DNA of 60,696 nt from an uncultured Muribaculaceae bacterium (GTDB lineage Bacteria > Bacteroidota > Bacteroidia > Bacteroidales > Muribaculaceae). Where the stretch lies: assembly GCA_910578035.1 (NCBI GenBank), contig CAJTOB010000012.1, positions 1 to 60,696 on the forward strand, in the 5' to 3' direction. The notes under the pieces were generated by a model. The model was not told the origin of the DNA and made no database searches. It was given only the letters and a program-made list of their open reading frames with translations. Position 1 is the first letter of the stretch; every line of letters starts with the position of its first letter. Shown piece after piece: positions 8,420-17,241 of the stretch. Made by a program: the position numbers and the translations under genes.

Positions 8420-10990
8420 ATGTTGGAAGAAGACCGCATCTTTAAAATCAATATCGAAAGCGAAATGAAGACGGCATACATCGACTATTCTATGTCGGTG
8501 ATTGTGTCGCGAGCGCTGCCCGATGTGCGCGACGGCATGAAGCCAGTTCATCGTCGTGTGCTTTTCGGTATGAACGAAATGGGCAACAACAGTAATAAGC
8601 CTCATAAGAAATCGGCAAACTGTGTCGGTGAGGTTATGGGTAAATATCACCCGCATGGTGACTCATCAATTTATGGCACAGTTGCGCGTATGGCCCAGTG
8701 GTGGTCTATGCGTCATACTCTTATCGACGGACACGGCAACTTTGGCTCTATCGATGGCGACTCACCGGCTGCTATGCGTTATACCGAGGTTCGTCTTGAC
8801 CCGCTTGGAGAAGAAATGTTGCGCGACATCGAGGCTGATACCGTAGATTTCCAGCCCAATTACGATAACTCGCGTAAAGAACCCGTGGTTCTGCCCACTC
8901 GTTTCCCGAATTTGCTTGTCAACGGAGCTTCGGGTATCGCTGTAGGTATGGCAACAAATATGCCTACACACAACCTTACGGAGTCTATAAATGCATGTAT
9001 CGCGCTCCTTGAGAATCCGGAAATGGAAATTTCGGAACTGTCTAAGATTATCACAGCTCCCGACTTCCCAACCGGAGGCATAATCTATGGATATGACGGC
9101 GTTCGCGAGGCTTATGAGACAGGACGTGGCCGTATTCTCATTCGTGCCAAGGCTGAAATAGAACAAAAGGCCGACCATGAGCTTATCGTGGTGTCGGAGA
9201 TTCCTTATGGCGTAAACCGAGCCGAACTGATTAAGAATATCGCTGATCTTGTAGTTGAAAAACGAATCGACGGCATTTCGAATATCAACGACGAAAGCGA
9301 CCGTGACGGCATGCGCATCGTCATCACTCTGAAGTCTGACGCAAATGCTAATGTGGTTCTGAACAAGCTCTATAAGCTTACCGCGATGCAGTCGTCGTTC
9401 AGCGTAAACAATGTCGCTCTTGTAAATGGCCGCCCGAAGACTCTTAATCTCAAAGAAATTCTTCAGGCGTTTATCGACCACCGTCATGTTGTTGTGACAC
9501 GTCGTACGCAATACGAGCTGCGCAAAGCCCGTGAACGCGCACATATACTCGAAGGTCTGATGATTGCCGTGCGCAACATCGACGAAGTAATAGCAATCAT
9601 CAAGTCGTCGAAAACAACCGAAGAAGCCCGCACAACCCTGTCGGCACGATTTGATTTGACCGAGCCTCAGACCCAGGCAATTGTGGATATGCGTCTTAGA
9701 GCTCTTACAGGTCTGGCTATCGAGGAACTTCAGCGAGATCTTGATGATATTCATCGTCGCATAGCCGAGCTCGAACTTATTCTTAACGACCCGATAGTGC
9801 TTCGCAATCTTATCGAGAAAGAGCTTCGTGAAGTAAGCGACAAATTCGGAGAAGGTCGACGCACAGCCATAGATTATACTGCAGGCACTTTCAATGCTGA
9901 AGATTTCTATGCTGATGACGACATGATCATCACGATTTCGCACATGGGTTATATCAAGCGTACTCCGTTGGCCGATTTCCGTGCGCAGAACCGCGGCGGA
10001 GTCGGAGCCAAGGGTTCGGACACCCGCGACAGCGACTTTATAGAGCATATTTACACCGCCTCTATGCACGACACCATGCTCTTCTTTACAGACCGAGGGC
10101 TGGTTTATAAAATGCGTGTATATGAACTTCCCGAAGGCACAAAGAGCAGCAAGGGTCGCGCACTCCAAAACCTTCTCAATATCGAGCAGGGCGACAGCAT
10201 AAACGCATACATAGCCTGCCGCAATCTTGGCGATGCAGAATATACCTCATCTCACTATCTTGTCTTTGCCACACAGAATGGTCTTATCAAAAAGACCGCC
10301 CTTTCGGAGTATGCCCGCGTTCTTGCAAAGGGCAAGAAGGCACTCATCATTCGCGAGGGCGACAAACTTGTCGGCGTCGAACTTACAGATGGAAACAGTG
10401 AAATCCTGATGTCAAATCGTAATGGCCGAACAATACGCTTCCATGAGAAAGAACTCCGAGCTATGGGGCGTGTATCGACCGGCGTGCGTGGCATGAGAAT
10501 CGACGAAGACGGACAGGATGCTGTCGTAGGTCTTATCGCTATGAACGAAAACACCGAAAACACTGTTTTAACATTGTCGCAGAACGGCTTCGGCAAACGT
10601 TCACTTCTCGAAGTCTATCGAATGACTCGTCGTGGCGCCAAGGGTGTCAAGACGATGAATATAACCGATAAAACCGGTTCTTTGGTAGCATTCAAGAGCG
10701 TGAACGACGACAACGACCTTGTCATTATTAATAAGAGTGGTGTCGCTATCAGAATCCATGTGGCCGATATACGTGTGATGGGTCGTGCCACTCAGGGCGT
10801 GCGCATCATAAATCTTGAGAAGCGCGGAGACGCAATAGCATCTGTATGTTGCGTTGATGCTGACCCCGAGGAAGAAGTCGAAACCGTAGCTGCTGACGCC
10901 GAGGAGCTTCCCGAACTCATTGCAGAAGCAGAGGTGGAAGAAGAAGTTTCGGAAGATGAATCGGAGGAAACAACAGAAAGTGAAGAATAA
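8420..10990 (+). CDS. gyrA: DNA gyrase subunit A
   Basis: GyrA is the DNA-cleaving subunit of gyrase, which introduces negative supercoils with GyrB. It has 856 residues. The N-terminal breakage-reunion domain has the active-site Tyr121 in AAMRYTEVRL. The quinolone-determining region at about 66-106 (GKYHPHGDSSIYGTVARM) keeps Ser82 (E. coli Ser83), but has Gly86 where E. coli has Asp87. The C-terminal beta-pinwheel domain contains the GyrA box QNRGGVG, which separates it from ParC. The tail after about residue 815 is unusually acidic (Glu/Asp-rich). A TPR protein gene follows after 28 bases with no terminator between, so the two are probably co-transcribed. Confidence 0.97.
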   Translation: MLEEDRIFKINIESEMKTAYIDYSMSVIVSRALPDVRDGMKPVHRRVLFGMNEMGNNSNKPHKKSANCVGEVMGKYHPHGDSSIYGTVARMAQWWSMRHTLIDGHGNFGSIDGDSPAAMRYTEVRLDPLGEEMLRDIEADTVDFQPNYDNSRKEPVVLPTRFPNLLVNGASGIAVGMATNMPTHNLTESINACIALLENPEMEISELSKIITAPDFPTGGIIYGYDGVREAYETGRGRILIRAKAEIEQKADHELIVVSEIPYGVNRAELIKNIADLVVEKRIDGISNINDESDRDGMRIVITLKSDANANVVLNKLYKLTAMQSSFSVNNVALVNGRPKTLNLKEILQAFIDHRHVVVTRRTQYELRKARERAHILEGLMIAVRNIDEVIAIIKSSKTTEEARTTLSARFDLTEPQTQAIVDMRLRALTGLAIEELQRDLDDIHRRIAELELILNDPIVLRNLIEKELREVSDKFGEGRRTAIDYTAGTFNAEDFYADDDMIITISHMGYIKRTPLADFRAQNRGGVGAKGSDTRDSDFIEHIYTASMHDTMLFFTDRGLVYKMRVYELPEGTKSSKGRALQNLLNIEQGDSINAYIACRNLGDAEYTSSHYLVFATQNGLIKKTALSEYARVLAKGKKALIIREGDKLVGVELTDGNSEILMSNRNGRTIRFHEKELRAMGRVSTGVRGMRIDEDGQDAVVGLIAMNENTENTVLTLSQNGFGKRSLLEVYRMTRRGAKGVKTMNITDKTGSLVAFKSVNDDNDLVIINKSGVAIRIHVADIRVMGRATQGVRIINLEKRGDAIASVCCVDADPEEEVETVAADAEELPELIAEAEVEEEVSEDESEETTESEE

Positions 10991-11018
10991 CACATTAATC
11001 CATTTAACATACCTTAAG

Positions 11019-12239
11019 ATGAAAAAAATCAGCATTTTGGCTCTTGGACTTGCTGTATGTGCCACTGCAGGTGCTCAGACAAGCGTGCTAAAAGAAGCCG
11101 AACAGGCCATGAAAGGCGGACAGGAAGCTGCCAAGGTAGTGAATATTATCACTCCGGCATTTTCCAACGCCGAAACCCAGGGTCTTGCGCAGACCTACTA
11201 CATTCCGGGCAAAGCATCGTATAATGAATACGACAAACTGCTCGGCTTGAAGCAGTTCGGTAAAACAAAAGAGGAAGACAATGCTAAAATGGGCAAACTG
11301 CTCATACAAGGCTATGACATGTTCATGAAAGCGCTCCCTCTTGACTCTGTGCCAAATGAGAAAGGTAAAATCAAGCCCAAGTATTCCAAGGAAATGATAA
11401 GCACTATTGCAGGTCACTTCACGGACTACACAAACGCCGGTGCAGACCTCTATAACAGCAAGGATTATGACGGCGCATACCGTGCATGGGCTATCTTCAA
11501 CGAAATTCCCCAGAATCCCACTCTTCGCGAAAAACTCACCAATGTTCCTGCCGATACTATTCTTGGTGAAATCGCATTTAATCAGGCTCTTGCCGCTTGG
11601 CAGGGCAATCATTTCGAGGACGCTCTCAATGCATTCCTGTTTGCCAAGTCAAAAGGATATAGCAAGAAGCAGCTGTATGATTACGCAATTGCTGTTGCCG
11701 ACGGCGCCAAGAATCGCGAAGCTGTGCTCGCCCTTTCAGAGGAAGCTCTTGGCCTCTATGGCGATCAGGACCCGATGTACCTCGGCCAGGTTGTGAACTA
11801 CTATCTGCAGAGCAAGGATTTCGACAAGGCCTTTGAAATTATCAACCAGGCTATTGCCAAGAATCCCGACAATTCTCAGTATTATAATATTCAGGGCGTA
11901 CTTTACGAGAACGTAGAAAAACGTCCTGAGGCTATCGCCGCCTACAAGAAAGCAACCGAACTTGATCCTAAAAACGCTCAGGCTCTCTACAACTATGGCC
12001 GTCAGCTCTGCGAATCAGCTTATGCACTTAACGACGCAGCCCCCACAAGCCAGAAAGAATATGAAGATTACAAGGAGGCTAAAATCATGCCGCTGTTCAA
12101 AGAGGCTGTAGACGTTCTTGAAAATGCTTATACTATCGACCCCGATAATCTCGACGTTCTCAAATATCTTGAAAACGTGTATTACAACCTCGGTGACGAA
12201 GCCAAGCTCAACGACGTCCGCAAGCGTATGACCTACTAA
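11019..12239 (+). CDS. Secreted tetratricopeptide-repeat protein
   Basis: I start it at the ATG at 11019, which gives a clean signal peptide (MKKISILALGLAVCATAGAQ, cleavage after AGA or GAQ). An in-frame upstream start would lie inside gyrA. The mature protein of about 386 residues is helical. TPR-like units are clear at SKDFDKAFEIINQAIAKNPD, where helices repeat every 34 residues, and at KRPEAIAAYKKATELDPKN. There are no catalytic motifs. It probably sits in the periplasm or on a membrane as a scaffold. Such TPR proteins commonly follow gyrA in Bacteroidales, but I know no assigned role. It ends 25 bases before a good terminator. Confidence 0.85.
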   Translation: MKKISILALGLAVCATAGAQTSVLKEAEQAMKGGQEAAKVVNIITPAFSNAETQGLAQTYYIPGKASYNEYDKLLGLKQFGKTKEEDNAKMGKLLIQGYDMFMKALPLDSVPNEKGKIKPKYSKEMISTIAGHFTDYTNAGADLYNSKDYDGAYRAWAIFNEIPQNPTLREKLTNVPADTILGEIAFNQALAAWQGNHFEDALNAFLFAKSKGYSKKQLYDYAIAVADGAKNREAVLALSEEALGLYGDQDPMYLGQVVNYYLQSKDFDKAFEIINQAIAKNPDNSQYYNIQGVLYENVEKRPEAIAAYKKATELDPKNAQALYNYGRQLCESAYALNDAAPTSQKEYEDYKEAKIMPLFKEAVDVLENAYTIDPDNLDVLKYLENVYYNLGDEAKLNDVRKRMTY

Positions 12240-12264
12240 TGTAATATTCATCCAAAATTATATG

Positions 12265-12295
12265 AAGGGCCGGGCCTGATGGTCCGGCCTTTTTA
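12265..12295 (+). terminator. Intrinsic terminator after the TPR gene
   Basis: The GGCCGG stem (12268-12273) pairs with CCGGCC (12284-12289) around a 10-base loop, with flanking A and T runs (AAG / TTTTT) extending the stem. It ends only about 9 bases before the next ATG, so it may also modulate entry into the DUF1599 gene. Confidence 0.85.
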
Positions 12296-12303
12296 TCTTT
12301 ATT

Positions 12304-12852
12304 ATGGAAAATACCAATCAACAGTTCAGAGAAGCTCTCGATCGGTGTCGGGCTGTATTTGCTGCAAAATTGGGCGACTACGGCCCATCGTGGCGCATAA
12401 TGCGACCGGAAGCGATTACCGACCAGCTATTCATAAAAGCCAAACGCATACGCTCGCTCCAGATTAAAGGAGTCTCAGCTGTGGGGGAGGGCATATTGCC
12501 TGAGTTTATAGCTATTGTCAATTATGGCATAGTCGGCATAATACAATTGCGACTCGGATTTGCCGACAGCAAGGATATAACGACCGAAAAATCGCTTCAG
12601 CTCTACGACGAAGTGGCTGCAGAGGCCATGAAACTCATGATTGCCAAAAATCATGATTACGATGAGGCCTGGAGGGGTATGAGAGTCCTGTCGTATGTCG
12701 ACCTTATATTGACTAAAATTGAAAGGACAAAGGAAATCGAAGATCACAATGGAAATGTAAAAGTTTCAGAAGGAATTGATGCAAATTATTTTGATATGAT
12801 CAATTATTCGGTTTTCGGTATTATAAAATTGACAGATGAATCTGAGCATTAG
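12304..12852 (+). CDS. DUF1599 domain protein
   Basis: This 182-residue soluble protein has the DUF1599 fold repeated twice. An N-terminal half (KLGDYGPSWRIMRP, FIKAKRIRSLQ) and a C-terminal half (KNHDYDEAWRGMRVLSYVDLILTKIERT) repeat the same DYxxxWRxMR...K pattern. The family has been linked bioinformatically to nucleotide modification, but I know of no experimental function. The conserved Asp-Tyr and Trp-Arg motifs are the likely active or ligand site. Its last 17 bases overlap the start of the MauE-like membrane gene, so the two are translationally coupled. No clear promoter lies in the short gap after the preceding terminator, apart from a poor TATCTTTA at 12294. Confidence 0.85.
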   Translation: MENTNQQFREALDRCRAVFAAKLGDYGPSWRIMRPEAITDQLFIKAKRIRSLQIKGVSAVGEGILPEFIAIVNYGIVGIIQLRLGFADSKDITTEKSLQLYDEVAAEAMKLMIAKNHDYDEAWRGMRVLSYVDLILTKIERTKEIEDHNGNVKVSEGIDANYFDMINYSVFGIIKLTDESEH

Positions 12853-14080
12853 CACAAAAATGCGGCTGCGACTTGCGATGGTTGTATTATGCCGCATTGC
12901 TGTAGGCATAACATTCCTTATAGCCGGCTGGGCAAAGGCGATAGACCCGTGGGGATTCGTCATAAAGGTCGGAGAGTATCTTGCAGTATGGGGTCTGTCA
13001 TTGCCTCATGAGCTTATTGTGGCGGCATGTGTGGGAGTCGCTTGTATTGAGTTCTGCACGGGTGCCATGATTCTGCTGGGAGCGTTCAAGCGTTGGGCAG
13101 TATGGACTGCAGCGGCATTCATGGTGTTCATGCTACCGCTGACTGCATATATAGCATTGGCAGATCCTGTCGATGACTGCGGCTGTTTTGGTGATTTCCT
13201 GATTCTTTCCAACTGGGCTACCTTCTTGAAGAATATAGCAATCAGCGCGGCTGTTGTATATCTGATTATCAGAAATAGGGCTGTTCGCGGGCTTCTGCCG
13301 GCGCCTATTCAGTGGATGGCTATGTCTGCTTCGGTTGCCTTCCCTCTATATCTGTCGTTTGTAGGCTATAACATACAGCCGCTGGTCGATTTCAGGCCTT
13401 TCAAGACCGGAACTACAATTTTTACTCCTTTTGAAGATTATATCGAAGAAATGGAGTATATCTACGAAAAAGATGGCATAGAACGGCAATTCGCCCTTGA
13501 TGAACTTCCGGACAGCACCTGGACATTTGTCGATGCGGTTGAAATCAACGACGATTCGAAGACTGCCGCCATATCCGTTTTTGATGTTAATGGAAATGAT
13601 ATAGCCAGAGAACTTAAAGAAGACAGTAGCGACCATTTATATATCATTGTGCCAAATCCTGATCTTCAGTTCATCAGCCGCGCCAGATTTGTGAATGAGC
13701 TTGCCGATTACGGACGAAGACACGATTGCACAATCATTGGTCTCGTCGGCGTTGACGGTGATGCACTCGCAGAATGGGAGGCATTGGTTCGCCCGCGTTT
13801 CCCGGTTTATACAGTAGAAGACACGTCATTGAAAATGCTTGTAAGAGGCACAGGCGCGCTTGTGTTTACAAGAGAAGGCCGAATAGTATGGAAACGTACT
13901 CTGGCTTCGATAGATGCCTCTTTGCTCGACTCGAATGTAGAAGGAAATATACTCGACTCAATATCTCCTGTTGATGATGGCAGGCTCCATTTATGGGCCT
14001 GCGGTATTTATCTTGCGGTTATCCTCTTGGTTTATCTGCTCGGGCAATCGCCAAAGTTATTGCCGAACCGTAAAAAATGA
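12836..14080 (+). CDS. MauE/DoxX-like redox-associated membrane protein (BT_3928-type)
   Basis: This 414-residue inner-membrane protein has four N-terminal helices (about residues 12-150), with a DDCGCFGDF motif between helices 3 and 4. This resembles the MauE/DoxX family, whose paired Cys residues exchange electrons with thiol partners. Residues about 190-385 form a soluble periplasmic domain that reads like a thioredoxin fold (an SRARFVNELADYGRRHDCTIIGLVG stretch split by turns, then RGTGALVFTREGRIVWKRT), but a CxxC pair is not evident in it. A final transmembrane helix closes the protein. I infer a role in disulfide or redox handling at the envelope. It overlaps DUF1599 by 17 bases; the pair is conserved in Bacteroidales as I recall. 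Confidence 0.8.
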   Translation: MNLSISTKMRLRLAMVVLCRIAVGITFLIAGWAKAIDPWGFVIKVGEYLAVWGLSLPHELIVAACVGVACIEFCTGAMILLGAFKRWAVWTAAAFMVFMLPLTAYIALADPVDDCGCFGDFLILSNWATFLKNIAISAAVVYLIIRNRAVRGLLPAPIQWMAMSASVAFPLYLSFVGYNIQPLVDFRPFKTGTTIFTPFEDYIEEMEYIYEKDGIERQFALDELPDSTWTFVDAVEINDDSKTAAISVFDVNGNDIARELKEDSSDHLYIIVPNPDLQFISRARFVNELADYGRRHDCTIIGLVGVDGDALAEWEALVRPRFPVYTVEDTSLKMLVRGTGALVFTREGRIVWKRTLASIDASLLDSNVEGNILDSISPVDDGRLHLWACGIYLAVILLVYLLGQSPKLLPNRKK

Positions 14081-14089
14081 GTATATTTG
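14059..14089 (+). promoter_or_regulatory. Promoter of tpiA-SPOR-folE
   Basis: ATTG at 14059-14062, 19 bases, TATATTTG at 14082-14089. The -33 element lies inside the last codons of the preceding gene. The predicted leader is about 36 bases. Confidence 0.7.
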
Positions 14090-14131
14090 CAGTCTGAAAA
14101 CACATAACACAATCCAATTTATACATAAACA

Positions 14132-14887
14132 ATGAGAAAGAATATAGTTGCCGGCAACTGGAAAATGAACACCACTGTTTCCGAAGGTGTCGCTCTTGCC
14201 AAGGAAGTTAACGAAGCCCTTAAAGGCGCAGACAAGAAATGCGATGTAGTGATTTGCGTGCCTTTCACTCATCTTGTTCCTGTAGCAGACGTTATCGACC
14301 AGAATGTGCTTGGCCTTGGCGCTGAAAACTGCGCAGACCACAAGAGCGGTGCTTACACCGGTGAAGTTTCTGCTCCTATGGTAGCTTCGACCGGCGCTAA
14401 ATACGTTATTCTCGGCCACAGCGAACGTCGCCAGTACTATGGCGAAACAGCTGAGACCCTCCGCGAGAAAGTAGCTCTTGCTCTTGAAAACGGACTTACT
14501 CCTATCTTCTGCATCGGTGAAGTACTCGAAGAGCGTGAAAACGGAACCTATAATGATGTTGTAAAGGCTCAGATTGTTGACGGTCTCTTCAACCTTTCGG
14601 CAGAAGACTTCGGCAAAATCGTGCTCGCATACGAACCCGTATGGGCTATCGGCACCGGAAAAACAGCCACTGCCGATCAGGCTGAAGACATGCACGCACA
14701 TATCCGCGCTGTCATCGCTGAAAAATATGGCAATGAAGTAGCTGACAACACGTCTATCCTCTATGGCGGCAGCTGCAAGCCTTCTAATGCCGCAGAGCTC
14801 TTCGCCAAGCCCAATGTAGACGGTGGCCTTATCGGCGGTGCTGCTCTCAAGTGTGCCGATTTCATGGGTATTGTAACCGCTTTCTGA
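14132..14887 (+). CDS. tpiA: Triosephosphate isomerase
   Basis: This enzyme interconverts dihydroxyacetone phosphate and glyceraldehyde 3-phosphate. It has 251 residues, the normal size. Active-site residues are in place: Asn9 and Lys11 (GNWKMN), His96 (ILGHSERR) and Glu168 (AYEPVWAIGTGK), followed by the mobile phosphate-gripping loop 6. SILYGGSCKPSNA near the C-terminus binds the phosphate. The strongly biased codon use matches the aldolase gene. It leads a three-gene operon; the SPOR gene begins 16 bases later and folE overlaps that one. The triad of glycolysis, envelope and folate genes is a promoter-sharing arrangement with no obvious common pathway. Confidence 0.98.
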   Translation: MRKNIVAGNWKMNTTVSEGVALAKEVNEALKGADKKCDVVICVPFTHLVPVADVIDQNVLGLGAENCADHKSGAYTGEVSAPMVASTGAKYVILGHSERRQYYGETAETLREKVALALENGLTPIFCIGEVLEERENGTYNDVVKAQIVDGLFNLSAEDFGKIVLAYEPVWAIGTGKTATADQAEDMHAHIRAVIAEKYGNEVADNTSILYGGSCKPSNAAELFAKPNVDGGLIGGAALKCADFMGIVTAF

Positions 14888-14903
14888 TTCAGGGAAGCTT
14901 TAA

Positions 14904-15404
14904 ATGAAATTAAGGTCTTATATAGCAATTGCAACTCTTGCGTCGGCATTATCAATGTCGGCGCAAGAGAGTGCGTTGCACTCCGCCGATACAGTTGCGT
15001 CAATCGTGACCGAGATAAATTCTTCGGGCACTATCGTGGTTGAGCAGCCGTCAGCGCTTGAGGCACTGCTTGCGAAACGTATTGAGGAAAACATCGTCGA
15101 AGACGAAAATTTGCGGACCGACCGTCCGAATAACTCCCGTTCGGGATACCGAATTCAGGTTTTTGACGACAACAATCCCCATACGGCCGCAGCGCAGGCA
15201 AAGGCCCGAGGCCGCCAGATGCAAGCTGCATTCCCTCAATATAAGACATATGTGTCGTTCAACTCGCCATATTGGCGCGTGAAAGTCGGCGATTTCCGCA
15301 CCCGAGGAGAGGCAGAAGCCGCGATGGCTGATTTCAGAGATGCATTTCCTCAACTTGGTGCTTATTTGCGCATTGTGCGCGACAGAATAAATATTTTCGA
15401 TTGA
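14904..15404 (+). CDS. Secreted SPOR-domain protein
   Basis: The protein has 166 residues, with a signal peptide (MKLRSYIAIATLASALSMSA, cleavage near SAQ). A low-complexity linker follows, and then a SPOR domain covering about residues 80-163: SGYRIQVFDD, AKARGRQMQAAFPQYKTYVS, YWRVKVGDFRTRGEAEAAM. SPOR domains bind denuded peptidoglycan strands, typically at division sites. There is no membrane anchor, so it would be periplasmic. The single-domain architecture with no enzyme part suggests a targeting or scaffold role. It lies between tpiA and folE, overlapping the folE start by one base (TGATG). Confidence 0.88.
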   Translation: MKLRSYIAIATLASALSMSAQESALHSADTVASIVTEINSSGTIVVEQPSALEALLAKRIEENIVEDENLRTDRPNNSRSGYRIQVFDDNNPHTAAAQAKARGRQMQAAFPQYKTYVSFNSPYWRVKVGDFRTRGEAEAAMADFRDAFPQLGAYLRIVRDRINIFD

Positions 15405-15985
15405 TGCCTATGAACCGGCTCACCGACGATGAGCGAGTATCGCAAATCGCGCAACATATAGAAAGTATAATAGATCTTCTTGGTGAAGATTGCGACCGCG
15501 AGGGTCTTAAGAAGACACCCCTGCGGGCAGCAAAAGCATTATGGTTTCTTACGTCCGGATATCGAACACAACCTGAAGCTTTAATGCAGCAGGCTCTTTT
15601 TGAGCACGAAGGGTCGCAGATTATCATAGTGAAAGACATAGAATTTTATTCTATGTGCGAACATCATATACTCCCGTTTTTCGGGAAAGTAAGCATCGGC
15701 TATATTCCATCCGGTAAAATCGTAGGCTTGAGCAAGCTCGCCCGGATTGTGAATGCTTTTGCACGGCGACTTCAGGTGCAGGAACGGTTTACCGCTCAGA
15801 TATGCGAGGCCGTAAAAGATACGTTAGATGCGGCCGGAGTCATTGTGGTGTGCGAAGGAGAACATCTTTGTATGAAAATGCGTGGAGTGGAAAAACAGCA
15901 TTCAGCTACAACCACAGTGCACTACAATGGTGTGTTTGAAACAGATTCGGCCATGCGAGCTGAGTTCATGTCGGCCATACGGTAG
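15404..15985 (+). CDS. folE: GTP cyclohydrolase I
   Basis: FolE converts GTP to 7,8-dihydroneopterin triphosphate, the first step of folate (and queuosine precursor) synthesis. It has 193 residues and forms a decamer in other species. Zinc ligands Cys85 and His88 (SMCEHH) and Cys156 (EHLCMKMRG) are present, as is the catalytic region around GLSKLARIV and the EKQHSATTT substrate loop. I start it at the ATG at 15404, which overlaps the SPOR stop as TGATG; a TTG at 15401 or the ATG at 15410 are alternatives of little consequence. It is the last gene before a strong bidirectional hairpin. Confidence 0.97.
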   Translation: MPMNRLTDDERVSQIAQHIESIIDLLGEDCDREGLKKTPLRAAKALWFLTSGYRTQPEALMQQALFEHEGSQIIIVKDIEFYSMCEHHILPFFGKVSIGYIPSGKIVGLSKLARIVNAFARRLQVQERFTAQICEAVKDTLDAAGVIVVCEGEHLCMKMRGVEKQHSATTTVHYNGVFETDSAMRAEFMSAIR

Positions 15986-16043
15986 CGCATAAAAAAGATT
16001 TTTGATATTACAGAATCTACGTAATTGAACTCTATAGATACAT

Positions 16044-16083
16044 AAATAATCGCCGTTTTCGATATTGAAAACGGCGATTATTT
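16044..16083. terminator. Bidirectional terminator between folE and the Crp/Fnr gene
   Basis: A 17-base perfect inverted repeat (AAATAATCGCCGTTTTC and its complement at 16067-16083) surrounds a 6-base loop. T or A runs on both sides allow termination of both converging transcripts. Confidence 0.88.
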
Positions 16084-16101
16084 ATTATGTTTTTTAAGTC
16101 T

Positions 16102-16800
16102 TTATCCGAATTTGCTGATTTTCCGAAGCATAGGCTCGTTTATAATCTTGATTCGTCTTCCATCAACCACAAGAATTTTCTCATTTACAAAAGTCGAAAG
16201 AGTGCGGATTGCATTTGAAGTTGTCATATTCGACAGATTTGCAAGGTCTTCTCGCGCCATATAGATTTTCAAAGTCGAATTGTCGTCTTCGTATCCATAG
16301 TTGTCTAACAGAACCATTATGGCTTCGGCCAGACGACCTCGGATGTGCTTTTGGGTCAAATTCACAATTTTTGTATCCGAACCTCCAAGATTATGAGACA
16401 GTTCGCGAATGAAGAACCATGCAAGTTCTATGTTGTTGTGAATGATTTCGCGGACAAGCGTCATCGGTAATGCCCCTATTATAGAAGGCTCGATGGCTGT
16501 CGCGCTCGACACATACTTTTCTTCAGCGAAAAAGGCTCTGTAGCCAAAATACTGCACAGGACGAATCAGGCGCAGAATCTGCACACGTCCGCCAACGCCT
16601 TCTTTGGTCTTTTTGACTTTGCCTTTAAAAAGGCACCATAGGAATTCCGGGTCATCGCCTTCAGCATATATGACCTGGTTCTTTTTGAACGTATGAATGA
16701 CGAGATTGTCAGCCACCAGACGTTTTTCCTCTGATGACAGAATAGACCAGATGTCGGCCATATCTTCATTGATGACCTTCTCGAGTGCGGCTTTAATCAT
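16102..16800 (-). CDS. Crp/Fnr-family transcriptional regulator
   Basis: A 232-residue protein with an N-terminal cyclic-nucleotide-binding-like beta barrel (about residues 20-130: IHTFKKNQVIYAEGDDPEFL, WCLFKGKVKKTKEG), a long dimer helix, and a C-terminal winged helix-turn-helix (about 165-225: MAREDLANLSNMTTSNAIRT). The conserved glycine and acidic positions of a true cAMP pocket are only partly kept. There are no Fnr-type Cys clusters, so the signal is unknown. I chose the ATG at 16800: a possible promoter at 16894-16928 would place the transcript start downstream of the farther ATG at 16926. It is monocistronic and convergent with folE. Confidence 0.85.
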   Translation of the reverse strand: MIKAALEKVINEDMADIWSILSSEEKRLVADNLVIHTFKKNQVIYAEGDDPEFLWCLFKGKVKKTKEGVGGRVQILRLIRPVQYFGYRAFFAEEKYVSSATAIEPSIIGALPMTLVREIIHNNIELAWFFIRELSHNLGGSDTKIVNLTQKHIRGRLAEAIMVLLDNYGYEDDNSTLKIYMAREDLANLSNMTTSNAIRTLSTFVNEKILVVDGRRIKIINEPMLRKISKFG

Positions 16801-16893
16801 AAGAAAATCAAACGATTCATTAGGCTTTGCGTTTCTTTGTGATTTGTCATTTCTGGAAATCAAAGCACCGTATAGCGGTTGGCAACCAAAATG

Positions 16894-16928
16894 CAAAAGT
16901 AAGAAATAGCGAATTCTTAAATGCAAAA
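16894..16928 (-). promoter_or_regulatory. Possible promoter of the Crp/Fnr gene
   Basis: On the minus strand TTTTG (16928-16924) precedes TACTTTTG (16901-16894) with a 22-base spacer, slightly long. It supports the shorter gene start at 16800. Confidence 0.4.
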
Positions 16929-17241
16929 ATACTAATTTATTTTCAAACTGTAAAAAAATAGTTGAATAATTATGTTATACAACTACTTTTTGCTCTGCCC
17001 GAGCCGTTTTATCGTGTTAAAATGATTATCTTGATTTGAAACAAATCCGAATAGAATGAAAGAACTACATTTCTGATATAAGTAGCCTGGAATTTCTAAA
17101 AATGCTTAAATGTTTAGAACGTTAAAGAGAAAGTAAATAAATTTAACATTCAAACATGGCTGTTTACTTGTTAGAATATTAATTTTGCGTTACTAAATAG
17201 AATCATTAATGCATCTAAAGTCTGCAAATATATAATTTACT
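16929..17241. other. AT-rich upstream region of the Bat operon
   Basis: No coding potential was found in this gap. It is rich in A and T. It contains a -7-like TAATTTTG at 17180-17187, about 55 bases before the MoxR gene, but no TTTG at the right distance upstream. The operon may therefore depend on an activator or a different sigma factor. The divergent Crp/Fnr-type gene is an obvious but unproven candidate. Confidence 0.5.

Noticed and set aside
8762..10168. 468-codon open frame antisense to gyrA
   Set aside because: It mirrors the codon pattern of gyrA, has no promoter or recognisable domain, and gyrA itself is complete and certain.
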